From assembly GCA_964437945.1 (NCBI GenBank), contig CAYTJF010000002.1, forward strand, positions 1 to 64,000: DNA of 64,000 nt, written 5' to 3'. The notes under the pieces were generated by a model, which was given only the letters and a program-made list of their open reading frames with translations, made no database searches and had not been told where the DNA came from. Source of the stretch: Granulosicoccus sp964437945 (GTDB taxonomy: Bacteria > Pseudomonadota > Gammaproteobacteria > Granulosicoccales > Granulosicoccaceae). Of this stretch, positions 1 through 9,395 are shown piece by piece. How positions within the stretch are numbered: the first letter of the stretch is position 1; each line of letters opens with the position of its first letter. The translations under genes were made by a program, and so were the position numbers.

Positions 1-2
1 AT

Positions 3-404
3 GAGCATAGATTTATCTTATTAACAAGCCAGGTAGCAATCGGTGAAATATCTGATGCAGAGGAACAATTGCGAAAAGCCTACCAATCATTTCGTACTAA
101 TTTGCCGATCGAAGATTTACAGAAAATAAAGGCTCCGTATGCCAAAGAATTTAAAAAAAGCTTGAAAAACAGTGGTTCCATGTCAAACAGCGCGCTTATG
201 GCAAAGTTGAGTGGTATCGACCCGGCTCGTTCACTTGATTTGCTGGATAAGCTTGATTCAATAAGCAGAAAGATGTTATTGCGACGGCTACAAACAGCAT
301 TTCCGAACGTGGAAGACTTCATCGTTTTGGTTGACTCGCCTGATAAGACAGCCTTACCAGATGCGTGTGTTATCTCAGAGCCCAGCGAAGCGTTCGATTG
401 TTGA
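3..404 (+). CDS. Hypothetical protein, 5'-truncated by window edge
   Basis: The reading frame is open from base 3 to the TGA at 402-404 and has no ATG before residue 1 of the visible part, so the gene most likely begins upstream of the window. A TTG at 69 could be an internal start giving 111 residues, but the upstream codons (EHRFILLTSQVAIG...) look equally protein-like. The visible protein is about 133 residues, charged and helical, with no signal peptide or membrane segment. It ends 47 bp before the convergent typA stop. I do not recognise the family. Coding status is supported only by the open frame and reasonable composition. Confidence 0.5.
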   Translation, partial: EHRFILLTSQVAIGEISDAEEQLRKAYQSFRTNLPIEDLQKIKAPYAKEFKKSLKNSGSMSNSALMAKLSGIDPARSLDLLDKLDSISRKMLLRRLQTAFPNVEDFIVLVDSPDKTALPDACVISEPSEAFDC

Positions 405-451
405 TGTCATGTAGCCGGTTGTAGCACTTCAATTGTGCTTGTCTGTTGGCA

Positions 452-2275
452 TTAGCTGGCTTTGGCCGTTCGACTATGTCGCTTACGCTCGGATTCAGTT
501 AAATGCTTCTTACGCACACGAATGCTCTCGGGCGTCACTTCAACAAGTTCATCATCATCGATAAATTCCAGGGCTTGTTCCAGTGTCATTATGATCGGTG
601 GCGTAAGCTGAATATTTTCATCGGTTCCCGATGCGCGAACGTTGGTTAATTGCTTGCCTTTCAGGCAATTCACCGTCAGATCGTTATCGCGCGAGTGAAT
701 GCCGATGATCTGGCCTTCATAAACAATATCGTTTGCAGCGGTAATGAGTCGACCACGTTCTTGTAAATTCCACAAGGCAAAGCCCAGTGCCTTACCTGTA
801 CCGTTGGAAATCAGCACGCCGTTTCGACGTTGACCGACACTGAAGTTCAGCTTGGGTCCGTAGTGATCAAAAACGCTGTAAATAAGCCCCGAGCCAGATG
901 TGGCGGTCAGGAATTCGGTTCTAAAGCCGATCATGCCGCGAGCTGGAGCGATGTAGTCAAGGCGTACACGGCCTTTACCGTCGGGAACCATGTCTTTCAA
1001 TTCTGCACGACGCTCGCCCATTTTTTCCATGATGCTGCCCTGGTGCTGTTCCTCAATATCAATAGTAATTTGCTCAAACGGTTCTTCAACTTTGCCATCC
1101 ACTTCACGTGTAATAACAATGGGTCGGCCAACACCCACTTCATAACCTTCGCGGCGCATATTTTCAATAAGCACTGACAAGTGTAATTCACCACGACCCG
1201 ATACTTTAAAGGTCTCACTCATTTCGGTGCGTTCAACGCGCAGTGCAACGTTATGTAGTAGCTCTGTTTGCAATCGGTCCCAGATATTTCGACTGGTAAC
1301 GTACTTGCCTTCTTTGCCGGCAAACGGAGAGGAGTTAGGCTGGAACAACATGCTGATGGTAGGCTCGTCAACTGTCAGCGGCGGCAGTGCTTCAACGGCA
1401 AGCGGATCGCACAGCGTATCGGAGATATGCAGTTTATCTATGCCGGTTATACAAACGATATCGCCGGCTTGTGCCAAATCGGTTTCAATTCGCTCCAGGC
1501 CATGGAAGCCGAGCACTTGCAGTACTTTTCCTGACCGTAGTGATCCTTCCACGTCAACAATCTTGACTTGCTGGTTTGGTTTCAATTGACCGCGTTTGAT
1601 TCGGGCAATGCCGATTACACCTACATAGCTGTTGTAATCAAGTGATGAAATTTGCATTTGAAACGGGCCTTCAGTATCCACGTCGGGCGCGGGTACTTCA
1701 TCAATAATGGTTTCAAACAAGGGTGTCATATCACCTTCAGAAACGGATGCGTCAAGTCCCGAAAAACCATTGATTGCCGATGCGTAGATAACCGGAAAAT
1801 CCAGTTGTTCGTCGGTAGCGCCAAGGTTGTCGAACAATTCAAATGTTTGGTCCAGTGCCCAGTCGGGGCGAGCGCCTTCACGATCAATTTTGTTAATGAC
1901 AACGATGGGTCGAAATCCCATGGCAAATGCTTTTTGTGTAACAAAACGGGTTTGAGGCATTGGGCCTTCAGCAGCATCCACCAACAATAAAACCGAATCA
2001 ACCATGCTCAGCACGCGCTCCACTTCGCCACCGAAGTCGGCATGTCCCGGTGTATCAACTATATTAATTCGGTAATGGTTGTATTTAATGGCCGTATTTT
2101 TTGCAAGAATGGTAATGCCGCGTTCTTTCTCGATCGCGTTGGAATCCATTAGCCGTTCAGTGGGTGCCAGACGCGAGTCTAGGGTGCCGGATTGTTGCAA
2201 CAGCTTATCGACCAGTGTTGTTTTACCATGATCAACATGGGCTATTATGGCGATATTGCGTAATTTCTGAATCAC
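452..2275 (-). CDS. typA: Ribosome-associated GTPase TypA/BipA
   Basis: Translational GTPase of the EF-G/LepA superfamily that binds the 70S ribosome and helps ribosome assembly and growth under stress and cold. The protein is 607 residues, the usual family length. The P-loop is AHVDHGKTT at residues 12-20, switch II is DTPGHADFGGEV, and the specificity motif is NKID. The central beta-barrel, EF-G domain V-like part and basic TypA C-terminus (RKKHLTESERKRHSR) follow. The start is GTG at 2275, preceded by AGGAA about 8 bases upstream. It is transcribed away from ade across a 283-bp divergent promoter interval. Confidence 0.97.
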   Translation of the reverse strand: MIQKLRNIAIIAHVDHGKTTLVDKLLQQSGTLDSRLAPTERLMDSNAIEKERGITILAKNTAIKYNHYRINIVDTPGHADFGGEVERVLSMVDSVLLLVDAAEGPMPQTRFVTQKAFAMGFRPIVVINKIDREGARPDWALDQTFELFDNLGATDEQLDFPVIYASAINGFSGLDASVSEGDMTPLFETIIDEVPAPDVDTEGPFQMQISSLDYNSYVGVIGIARIKRGQLKPNQQVKIVDVEGSLRSGKVLQVLGFHGLERIETDLAQAGDIVCITGIDKLHISDTLCDPLAVEALPPLTVDEPTISMLFQPNSSPFAGKEGKYVTSRNIWDRLQTELLHNVALRVERTEMSETFKVSGRGELHLSVLIENMRREGYEVGVGRPIVITREVDGKVEEPFEQITIDIEEQHQGSIMEKMGERRAELKDMVPDGKGRVRLDYIAPARGMIGFRTEFLTATSGSGLIYSVFDHYGPKLNFSVGQRRNGVLISNGTGKALGFALWNLQERGRLITAANDIVYEGQIIGIHSRDNDLTVNCLKGKQLTNVRASGTDENIQLTPPIIMTLEQALEFIDDDELVEVTPESIRVRKKHLTESERKRHSRTAKAS

Positions 2276-2558
2276 GTGATGTTCCTGGGGATATTCCTGG
2301 TGCGCAATCAGTTGTTGCGACGACGATCAAGGTTAAACGCGCAATTATACCGGACTAAAGCTGGCTATAGGCATACGAAGACTGCACAAATCCGGCCATA
2401 TTGTGAATATGTACTGCAACTGGACTCTATTTAGCCTGTACAAGGTAGCCCGCATCAAGCCCATCGGTCTCAGGAGGTGGCGTGGCGTACCCGCGAAAGT
2501 AGAGGTTCTGCCACGCAGGGTACGAGGCCGGATCATAACCGAAGAGGATGACAATTAG

Positions 2559-4364
2559 GTGAATACCGTGGATTCCTGGGCACAAAGTGCTAAAACTCTG
2601 GTCGATGTGGCCATGGGGCGACAGCCGGCAACCACCGTCATCCGAGGTGGGAAGTGGGTTAACGTACATTCTGGCGAAATCATTGCCGATACCAGTATCG
2701 CTATCAGCTGCGGACGGTTTGCATATGTGGGTCCCGACGCCTCACACACGATAGGCCAGGACACCAAGATCATCGAAGCACACGGGCGCTATCTGGTGCC
2801 CGGACTATGCGATGCGCATATGCATGTTGAAAGCGGCATGGTCACTGTCACCGAGTTTGCTCGAGCCGTCATTCCGCACGGCACCACATCAATGTTTATT
2901 GACCCGCACGAAATTGCCAATGTATTGGGTCTTGACGGCGTACGCCTGATGCACGACGAAGCGTTGAATTTGCCAATAAACATCTTTGTGCAAATGCCTA
3001 GTTGTGTGCCATCAGCTCCGGGGTTGGAGAATGCCGGTGCTGAACTGGGGGTTAGCGATGTTCAGAAAGCCTTGCAATGGCCAAATATAATCGGACTTGG
3101 CGAGGTCATGAATTTTCCTGGCGTTGCAGCGGGTGATGAAAAAATGCTGGGCGAAATTGCGGCAACGCAGTTGGCCGGTAAAACGGTTGGTGGTCATTAT
3201 GCGTCGCCAGATTTAGGTCTGGCGTTCCATGGGTACGTTGCAGGTGGTCCTGCTGATGATCACGAAGGCACTCGGATGGAAGACGCAATGGCACGAGTCA
3301 GGCAGGGTATGCGAGCCATGTTACGGCTAGGGTCGGCCTGGTACGATGTTGCCCCGCAAATAAAAGCCATCACTGAACACAAACTGGATTCACGCAATTT
3401 TATTTTGTGTACCGACGATTCACATTCAGGTACGTTGGTTAATGAAGGACATATGAATCGAGTCGTCAGGCATGCTATTGAGCAAGGCCTGTCACCGGTA
3501 ATGGCTATACAAATGGCCACATTGAATACGGCACAGCACTTTGGCCTGGAACGCGAACTTGGATCAATTACACCGGGTCGGCGCGCCGATCTCATTATTA
3601 CCAGCGATCTGGTTGATTTGCCGATTGAACAAGTGATCGCGCGCGGTTCGGTATTGGCCGAACAGAGTGAATTAACAGCCAACATACCACCGACCAATTA
3701 CCCTGACAGTGCGCGTAATACGGTTCACCTGGGCAAGCAACTCTCTGGGTCTGACTTTCAGGTTCAAGCTCCCCGTAATACTGACCAGGTTAGTGTTCGG
3801 GTTATTGGCGTCATCGAAAACCAGGCACCAACAAAGGCGTTGCAAGCAAGCTTGCCAGTCACAGACGGTGTCGTTGATATGGATATGAAGGCAGACGTTT
3901 GTCAAATAGCCTTGGTTGAGCGGCACCGTGCCACAGGTAAGCTCACCAATGCCTTTGTTTCGGGGTTTGGCTACAACCGGCCATGCGCAATTGCATCGAC
4001 GGTTGCTCACGATGCACATCACATGATTGTCGTCGGAACCAATCACAACGATATGGCTCTGGCCACTAACAGGCTGAGCGATGTCGGCGGTGGTATCACG
4101 GTTTTCTCAAACGGTGAAGAGCTGGCCCTGGTTGAACTGCCAATAGCCGGTCTGATGTCAGACGAACGCGCGGAGGTGGTAGCGGTTAAAGCTCAGAAAA
4201 TGGTCGATGCAATGATTCACTGTGGTTGCACACTTAACAATGCCTACATGCAGCACTCCTTACTGGCTTTGGTGGTGATTCCTGAACTGCGCATTTCCGA
4301 TGTGGGTTTGGTTGACGTGACGACCTTTTCAACAACTGATTTGTTTGTGACACCCGCTGCGTGA
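2559..4364 (+). CDS. ade: Adenine deaminase
   Basis: Amidohydrolase that deaminates adenine to hypoxanthine and ammonia, feeding the xanthine dehydrogenase encoded immediately downstream. At 601 residues it has normal family length. The metal-site segment CDAHMHVESGM is followed by the family signature PHGTTSMFIDPHEIANVLG. A second histidine segment (GHYASPD), the TDDSHSG segment and a C-terminal DVTTFSTTDLF tail also fit Ade. The GTG start at 2559 follows a GAAGAGGA ribosome site at 2541-2548. Its TGA overlaps the GTG of xdhA by 4 bases, so the two are translationally coupled. Expected in the cytoplasm with Mn/Fe at the active site. Confidence 0.95.
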   Translation: MNTVDSWAQSAKTLVDVAMGRQPATTVIRGGKWVNVHSGEIIADTSIAISCGRFAYVGPDASHTIGQDTKIIEAHGRYLVPGLCDAHMHVESGMVTVTEFARAVIPHGTTSMFIDPHEIANVLGLDGVRLMHDEALNLPINIFVQMPSCVPSAPGLENAGAELGVSDVQKALQWPNIIGLGEVMNFPGVAAGDEKMLGEIAATQLAGKTVGGHYASPDLGLAFHGYVAGGPADDHEGTRMEDAMARVRQGMRAMLRLGSAWYDVAPQIKAITEHKLDSRNFILCTDDSHSGTLVNEGHMNRVVRHAIEQGLSPVMAIQMATLNTAQHFGLERELGSITPGRRADLIITSDLVDLPIEQVIARGSVLAEQSELTANIPPTNYPDSARNTVHLGKQLSGSDFQVQAPRNTDQVSVRVIGVIENQAPTKALQASLPVTDGVVDMDMKADVCQIALVERHRATGKLTNAFVSGFGYNRPCAIASTVAHDAHHMIVVGTNHNDMALATNRLSDVGGGITVFSNGEELALVELPIAGLMSDERAEVVAVKAQKMVDAMIHCGCTLNNAYMQHSLLALVVIPELRISDVGLVDVTTFSTTDLFVTPAA

Positions 4365-5851
4365 TTCGATTTCTTCTCAATAATGAAACCATCGCACTGG
4401 ATGTTGCGCGTGCTGATATTACCGTGCTGGACTGGCTGCGTGAGTCTCGCTTAAAAACCGGTACTAAAGAGGGATGTGCGTCGGGTGACTGCGGTGCATG
4501 TACTGTTGTTGTGGCATCTCTAAGTGAAACTAATAACGATACGCGCCTGATCTACGAATCGGTTAACAGTTGCATCATGTTTGTTGGCGCCTTGCATGGC
4601 AAGCAACTGATCACGGTTGAGGATTTGGTCGATGGTGATGTGCTGCACCCGGTTCAACAAGCGATGGTTGATGAGCATGGTTCACAGTGTGGTTTTTGTA
4701 CACCCGGTTTCGTCATGTCGATGTTTGCTTTATACCACTGTGACGACGCAAAAAGACTAGGGCGGGGTTCGCCTGGTTTGCATCACGGTATTGATCGTTA
4801 TCTTGGCGGCAATTTATGTCGATGCACTGGTTATGCACCGATAAAGCGCGCGGCAATCAAGGCTATGCAAAACCATCAACCGGACCAGTTCGATGTGCGT
4901 GCTGACAAAACCATCCAGGCACTAGTCGACATGAAAAAAAAGTTACCAATGCATCCTCGGTTTATACAACCGGCTAGTGCTACGGAGTTGGGCGCCATGC
5001 GTATTCTGTATCCGCACGCACGCATGCTCGCCGGCGGTACCGATTTAGCGCTGGAAGTGACTCAGCAGCTTAAAGACTTTGAAACCATCATATACGTAAA
5101 ACAGGTGCCTGAACTGTTACTGGTGTCTACCAATGAGACACATCTGATATTTGGCGCAGCGGTTTCCCTGACGCGGTGCATGAAAACGCTATGCGACGCT
5201 ATACCAGGCAGTGAAGACATGATGCTGCGCTTCGGTTCGGAGCAAATTCGAAATCAGGCAACCCTCGGTGGCAATATTGTAAACGCATCACCTGTTGGTG
5301 ATTTGCCGCCGCTGCTACTGGCATTAAATGCTGAACTGGAACTGCAGCGGGGTGAAGACATCAGAACCATTAATATCAACGACTTCTATCTTGGTTACAA
5401 ACAAACGGCTATGGAGGCGGATGAATTTTTACGTACAGTTCGAGTGCCGCTACCAAGCACCGACATCCGCGTACTTGTGTACAAAGTCAGTAAACGGCTC
5501 GACGATGACATTTCAGCTGTGTTGGGTGTGTTCTGTTTGCAGTTGAGTGATGGCCATGTTGACGACCATGTTGACGGTTATATAATAGATGCAAAAATAG
5601 CGTTTGGTGGTATGGCAGCAACACCAGCTCGCGCCACTAAAACGGAAGCTGTACTGCAAGGTAAGCGTTTCGATGAAGCGCTGCTGGCTTCGGCAATAAC
5701 GGCGATGGCCAGCGACTTTTCTCCAATTAGTGACGCCAGAGCAAGCGCACACTATCGACAAACGGTGGCTGCTAATCTGATAAAACGTTGTTGGCTGCAA
5801 TTGAATAACGCAAGCACAACATTGCACGTAAATGACTATGTCAGCGGGTAA
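4361..5851 (+). CDS. xdhA: Xanthine dehydrogenase small subunit (2Fe-2S/FAD)
   Basis: Electron-transfer subunit of the molybdenum xanthine dehydrogenase, which oxidises hypoxanthine to xanthine and urate. Two [2Fe-2S] domains are visible. The plant-ferredoxin type has C39, C44 and C47 in KEGCASGDCGAC. The helical cluster has CGFCTPGF and CRCTGY. The FAD domain follows, with AGGTDLALEV and LGGNIVNASPVGD. Length 496 aa is usual for XdhA. GTG start overlaps the ade stop, and the 3' end overlaps xdhB by 20 bp. An in-frame 12-bp duplication at 5552-5575 encodes HVDDHVDG in the FAD-domain tail. Confidence 0.95.
   Translation: MIRFLLNNETIALDVARADITVLDWLRESRLKTGTKEGCASGDCGACTVVVASLSETNNDTRLIYESVNSCIMFVGALHGKQLITVEDLVDGDVLHPVQQAMVDEHGSQCGFCTPGFVMSMFALYHCDDAKRLGRGSPGLHHGIDRYLGGNLCRCTGYAPIKRAAIKAMQNHQPDQFDVRADKTIQALVDMKKKLPMHPRFIQPASATELGAMRILYPHARMLAGGTDLALEVTQQLKDFETIIYVKQVPELLLVSTNETHLIFGAAVSLTRCMKTLCDAIPGSEDMMLRFGSEQIRNQATLGGNIVNASPVGDLPPLLLALNAELELQRGEDIRTININDFYLGYKQTAMEADEFLRTVRVPLPSTDIRVLVYKVSKRLDDDISAVLGVFCLQLSDGHVDDHVDGYIIDAKIAFGGMAATPARATKTEAVLQGKRFDEALLASAITAMASDFSPISDARASAHYRQTVAANLIKRCWLQLNNASTTLHVNDYVSG
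5552..5575 (+). repeat. In-frame 12-bp tandem duplication in xdhA
   Basis: Units GGCCATGTTGAC and GACCATGTTGAC lie back to back and differ at one base. They encode the repeated HVDD/HVDG of the XdhA C-terminal FAD region. The duplication keeps the frame. It belongs to a set of similar short duplications across the window. Confidence 0.8.
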
Positions 5852-8150
5852 ACCAACTGCTCACGATAGTGCAGCTGAGCATGTTGCCGGGAGTGCCCGC
5901 TATGTGGATGATCTCGCACCACACGCTAACCAGTTGCATGTGGCGATTGGAGGTTCAGCAATAACGTGTGGCAAGATTGAATCGATTAACCTGGATGCTG
6001 TTCGCAGCGCGCCAGGCGTCGTTGATATCCTGACGTTTGATGACTTGCCGGCATTGACAGATTTAGGTCCAGTGTTTCCAGGTGACCCATTGCTGGTTGA
6101 GCGACATGTTTCGTATAGGGGGCAGGCGATATTTGCGATAGCGGCAACTTCGATGAGGCTTGCGAGGCAGGCGGTTAAATTAGCCGACATAGCCTATACA
6201 GAGTCGGCACCCTTGTTGGACTTACAGACAGCTATCGATAACGAAATCTATGTAAGGCCAACACACACCATGCAGCGTGGCGATGCCACTAAGGCAATAG
6301 CATCAGCTGCAAACAAACTCAGCGGTACTATTCATGTTGGTGGCCAGGAGCATTTTTATCTTGAAGGACAGGTCGCCAGGTGTATACCTGGTGATGATGG
6401 CTCTGTCACTATTTACACATCGAATCAAAATCCAACCGAAACACAACACCTGATTGCCGGTGTTATGGGTGTGCCGATGAACCAGGTTACCGTTGTTACC
6501 CGACGTATGGGTGGCGGTTTTGGTGGCAAAGAGACACAGGCAACGGCTGTTGCTGCATTCACTGCGCTGTTCGCGCAGCGGCAAAACGTGCCGGTAAGCT
6601 GCCGGCTGTCCCGACATGATGACATGTGCATGACCGGTAAGCGGCATCCATTTATCAATCATTACACAGTCGGATTTGATGATGAGGGCAGAATTGAAGG
6701 TATTGAACACACACTCGCAGCCCAGTGTGGATATTCTGCAGATTTATCCGACGCGATCGTTGATCGGGCTATGTTCCACAGCGACAACGCCTACTTTCTG
6801 GCTAATGTGCATATCGATGGATTGCGCTGTAAGTCGAATACTGTATCGAACACCGCGTTTCGAGGCTTTGGCGGCCCACAAGGAATGATGGCTATGGAAG
6901 CCGTCATTGACGAAATTGCCTATAAGCTTAATAAAGATCCGCTAGAAATAAGAAAGACAAATTTCTATGGTGATGCGCCCAGAAATATCACCCCGTACCA
7001 TCAAACCGTTACAAGCTTTACAGTACCTGAGCTGTTTGAGCAGCTAGGTAAATCATCGGACTACCTGAGTCGTCGACAAACGATTGCCAATTTTAATCGC
7101 AGCAGCCCAATATTAAAAAGAGGCATAGCGATGACGCCAGTTAAGTTTGGCATTTCATTCACCGTCACACACCTTAATCAAGGTGGTGCTTTGCTGCATT
7201 TGTATAACGATGGCAGTGTGCAACTCAATCATGGTGGCACGGAGATGGGCCAGGGCTTGATGGTAAAAGTGGCACAAGTGGTTGCCACAACGTTAGGGAT
7301 GGACATAAGTCGAATTGCCTGCACAGCAACGCGTACCGACAAAGTGCCCAATACATCGGCAACGGCTGCCTCATCAGGTAGTGATATCAATGGCATGGCA
7401 GCGCAGGGCGCAGCTAATACCATCAAAAGTCGACTTATTGAATTTTTGCAAACACGGCACTCAGTGGCCGAATCGGAAATCCAGTTTGTTAACGATAGCA
7501 TTACTGTGGCGGCGGCTGATGGTGTCGTTAGTTATACCTGGGAAGCCTTGGCCAAAGATGCTTATAAGGCACGAGTGCAGCTCAGCGCAACGGGATTCTA
7601 CAAAACACCGAAAATTCACTATGATCGTGACAAGGCCGCCGGGCGTCCGTTTTTATATTATGCAAACGGTGCAGCGGTCAGTGAAGTCATCATCGACACC
7701 CTGACTGGCGAATACAAGTTGCTGCGATGCGACATTCTTCATGACGTTGGACAATCGATAAATCCGGCTATCGATATCGGACAAATTGAGGGCGGTTTTA
7801 TTCAGGGCTTGGGATGGTTAACCTGTGAGGAACTGCAATGGCAAGACAACGGACAGTTGTCAACAGATAGTCCAGCGACATACAAAATTCCTGCAATCAG
7901 TGATGCACCTGTCAAGTTCAATGTTGCCTTGTTACAGAACAGGCCAAATGATCAAGCCACCGTGTTTCAATCCAAAGCCGTGGGTGAACCGCCATTGATG
8001 TTGGCCATATCGGCGTTTGCGGCAATTCGTGACGCAATAGGTTCTTTAGCCGACAAACGTATTTTTCCAGTATTGAATTCGCCTGCAACACCCGAGGAGA
8101 TATTGCGAGTTTGTGATCAGGTACGAGAACAAAAAGGTGATTTCAATTGA
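5832..8150 (+). CDS. xdhB: Xanthine dehydrogenase large (molybdopterin) subunit
   Basis: Catalytic molybdopterin subunit of xanthine dehydrogenase, 772 aa, the usual XdhB length. Visible landmarks are GGQEHFYLEGQ, the glycine-rich MGGGFGGKE loop, RGFGGPQGM, TEMGQGLMVK, the QSINPAIDIGQIEGGF motif and KAVGEPPLML. The Glu in that last motif corresponds to the catalytic glutamate of the family. It starts 20 bp inside xdhA. Its TGA overlaps the TTG start of xdhC (TTGA), so ade-xdhA-xdhB-xdhC form one coupled transcription unit. It should work as an (AB)2 heterotetramer in the cytoplasm. Confidence 0.95.
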   Translation: MTMSAGKPTAHDSAAEHVAGSARYVDDLAPHANQLHVAIGGSAITCGKIESINLDAVRSAPGVVDILTFDDLPALTDLGPVFPGDPLLVERHVSYRGQAIFAIAATSMRLARQAVKLADIAYTESAPLLDLQTAIDNEIYVRPTHTMQRGDATKAIASAANKLSGTIHVGGQEHFYLEGQVARCIPGDDGSVTIYTSNQNPTETQHLIAGVMGVPMNQVTVVTRRMGGGFGGKETQATAVAAFTALFAQRQNVPVSCRLSRHDDMCMTGKRHPFINHYTVGFDDEGRIEGIEHTLAAQCGYSADLSDAIVDRAMFHSDNAYFLANVHIDGLRCKSNTVSNTAFRGFGGPQGMMAMEAVIDEIAYKLNKDPLEIRKTNFYGDAPRNITPYHQTVTSFTVPELFEQLGKSSDYLSRRQTIANFNRSSPILKRGIAMTPVKFGISFTVTHLNQGGALLHLYNDGSVQLNHGGTEMGQGLMVKVAQVVATTLGMDISRIACTATRTDKVPNTSATAASSGSDINGMAAQGAANTIKSRLIEFLQTRHSVAESEIQFVNDSITVAAADGVVSYTWEALAKDAYKARVQLSATGFYKTPKIHYDRDKAAGRPFLYYANGAAVSEVIIDTLTGEYKLLRCDILHDVGQSINPAIDIGQIEGGFIQGLGWLTCEELQWQDNGQLSTDSPATYKIPAISDAPVKFNVALLQNRPNDQATVFQSKAVGEPPLMLAISAFAAIRDAIGSLADKRIFPVLNSPATPEEILRVCDQVREQKGDFN

Positions 8151-8992
8151 TCTGGCTAAATGCTTTGCATGCAAGCATTCATCATGGTAAGGCCTGTGTG
8201 CTGGTAACTGTCAGTGCTGTGGATGGCTCTGCTCCGCGTACTGTTGGTTCACGTATGTTGGTCAGTGTTGATGACATTGCCGATACCATCGGTGGTGGAG
8301 CGTTAGAGCAACAAGCCATAGAACATAGCCAGTCCTTACTCGAAAAAGCATCTTCATCAGCCGTAGTTGAATCTCATACCACTATCCTCGGTACAGATTT
8401 GTCGCAGTGCTGTGGTGGCAGGGTATCGCTGAACTATGAGTATCACCCCGCATGCTTGTTCAATGTGGTGGTGTTCGGTGCTGGGCATGTTGCACAATCT
8501 GTGGCAACGTTATTACAGCATTTACCCTGTCGGGCACACTTTTATGATTCGCGCAAAAAGTGGTTGAATAAGCTACCCGCAGATTCATCAGCGCAGGGTG
8601 TTATTAGTGCGAGCTTACTTGAAGACAATCCGTTTCTTAACGTAGAGCAATCGCCGGACAATGCTTATTTTCTAGTGATGACACACAGTCATGAGCTTGA
8701 CTTCGATTTAATAGAGGCAATTTTGTCGCGTGGCGATAGTGTTTATTGTGGACTTATTGCATCAAAATCCAAGGCTTCTGCTTTCCGTTCTCGTTTGGCA
8801 CGCAAAGGTTTTAAAGAATCAGAGTTAGCTAAATTGACATCGCCTATCGGGGTCGCTCAACGGACAGGCAAGCTACCAATGGAAGTAGCAATTGCCGTGG
8901 TAAGCGAAATATTGCAACTAAAAAACGAGCGTGAACTTAGAGACCAAGATACAAAATCTTTAGAAGGAACGAAACTACCAATGACCAGTTGA
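8147..8992 (+). CDS. xdhC: Xanthine dehydrogenase accessory protein XdhC
   Basis: XdhC-type chaperone that binds molybdenum cofactor, promotes its sulfuration and inserts it into XdhB. It is 281 aa. The N-terminal CoxI/XdhC domain has the VDGSAPRTVGSRMLV segment, GGGALEQQAIE and DLSQCCGGRV. The C-terminal Rossmann-like domain starts with VVVFGAGHVAQ and ends with PIGVAQRTGKLPMEVAIAV. The TTG start at 8147 overlaps the xdhB stop. Last gene of the purine operon; 403 bp of non-coding sequence follows. Confidence 0.93.
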   Translation: MIWLNALHASIHHGKACVLVTVSAVDGSAPRTVGSRMLVSVDDIADTIGGGALEQQAIEHSQSLLEKASSSAVVESHTTILGTDLSQCCGGRVSLNYEYHPACLFNVVVFGAGHVAQSVATLLQHLPCRAHFYDSRKKWLNKLPADSSAQGVISASLLEDNPFLNVEQSPDNAYFLVMTHSHELDFDLIEAILSRGDSVYCGLIASKSKASAFRSRLARKGFKESELAKLTSPIGVAQRTGKLPMEVAIAVVSEILQLKNERELRDQDTKSLEGTKLPMTS

Positions 8993-9395
8993 TTGTGCAC
9001 CGTCGCAGTAATAGGTCTGTTAGGCACTTTTTAATCAGTCGATTAATCGAAAAAGCAATTGTATAGCATTGACAGTCGACGTGAAACTTGAGCCAGTATC
9101 AGTTGGGATATGGCCTTACTGAATAAAAAAGGTAGGCATGGTTAACATTGTGGATGACGATACGCTTGTTACCGGTAATACCGTAGCTCGGAATATTGTC
9201 GTTTTTCAATCAATTGAATGTTGGCTTTTGTACTGATAAGCTGATCATGTCAAGTGTCATGGTTTGAGTAATCCAGAGATTGTCAATTCGTGGTGATTAT
9301 ACTGGCGGTGATTATACTGGCATTGCGCCAGTCGCCCATAAATCCCGTGGCTGGCAATGTCTATTCACTAACCCTAAATTAAACCTGTTGATTTT
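8993..9395. other. Intergenic region after xdhC, with palindrome and tandem repeat
   Basis: 403 bp without a convincing gene. It contains a perfect 12-bp palindrome TCGATTAATCGA at 9039-9050 followed by AAAAA. A 15-bp tandem duplication lies at 9292-9321, and a small hairpin (ACTGGC/GCCAGT) at 9316-9332 overlaps the second copy. The interval must carry the xdhC 3' end and the sulfotransferase promoter. I could not identify a classical terminator. Confidence 0.5.
9292..9321 (+). repeat. 15-bp perfect tandem duplication
   Basis: GGTGATTATACTGGC occurs twice back to back. The end of the second copy forms a 6-bp stem (ACTGGC, loop ATTGC, GCCAGT) ending at 9332. It sits 64-75 bp upstream of the sulfotransferase ATG, so it may lie in that gene's leader. 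Confidence 0.85.

Noticed and set aside
3260..4046. Long minus-strand frames opposite ade
   Set aside because: Shadow frames of a well-supported gene; no ribosome site or family resemblance.
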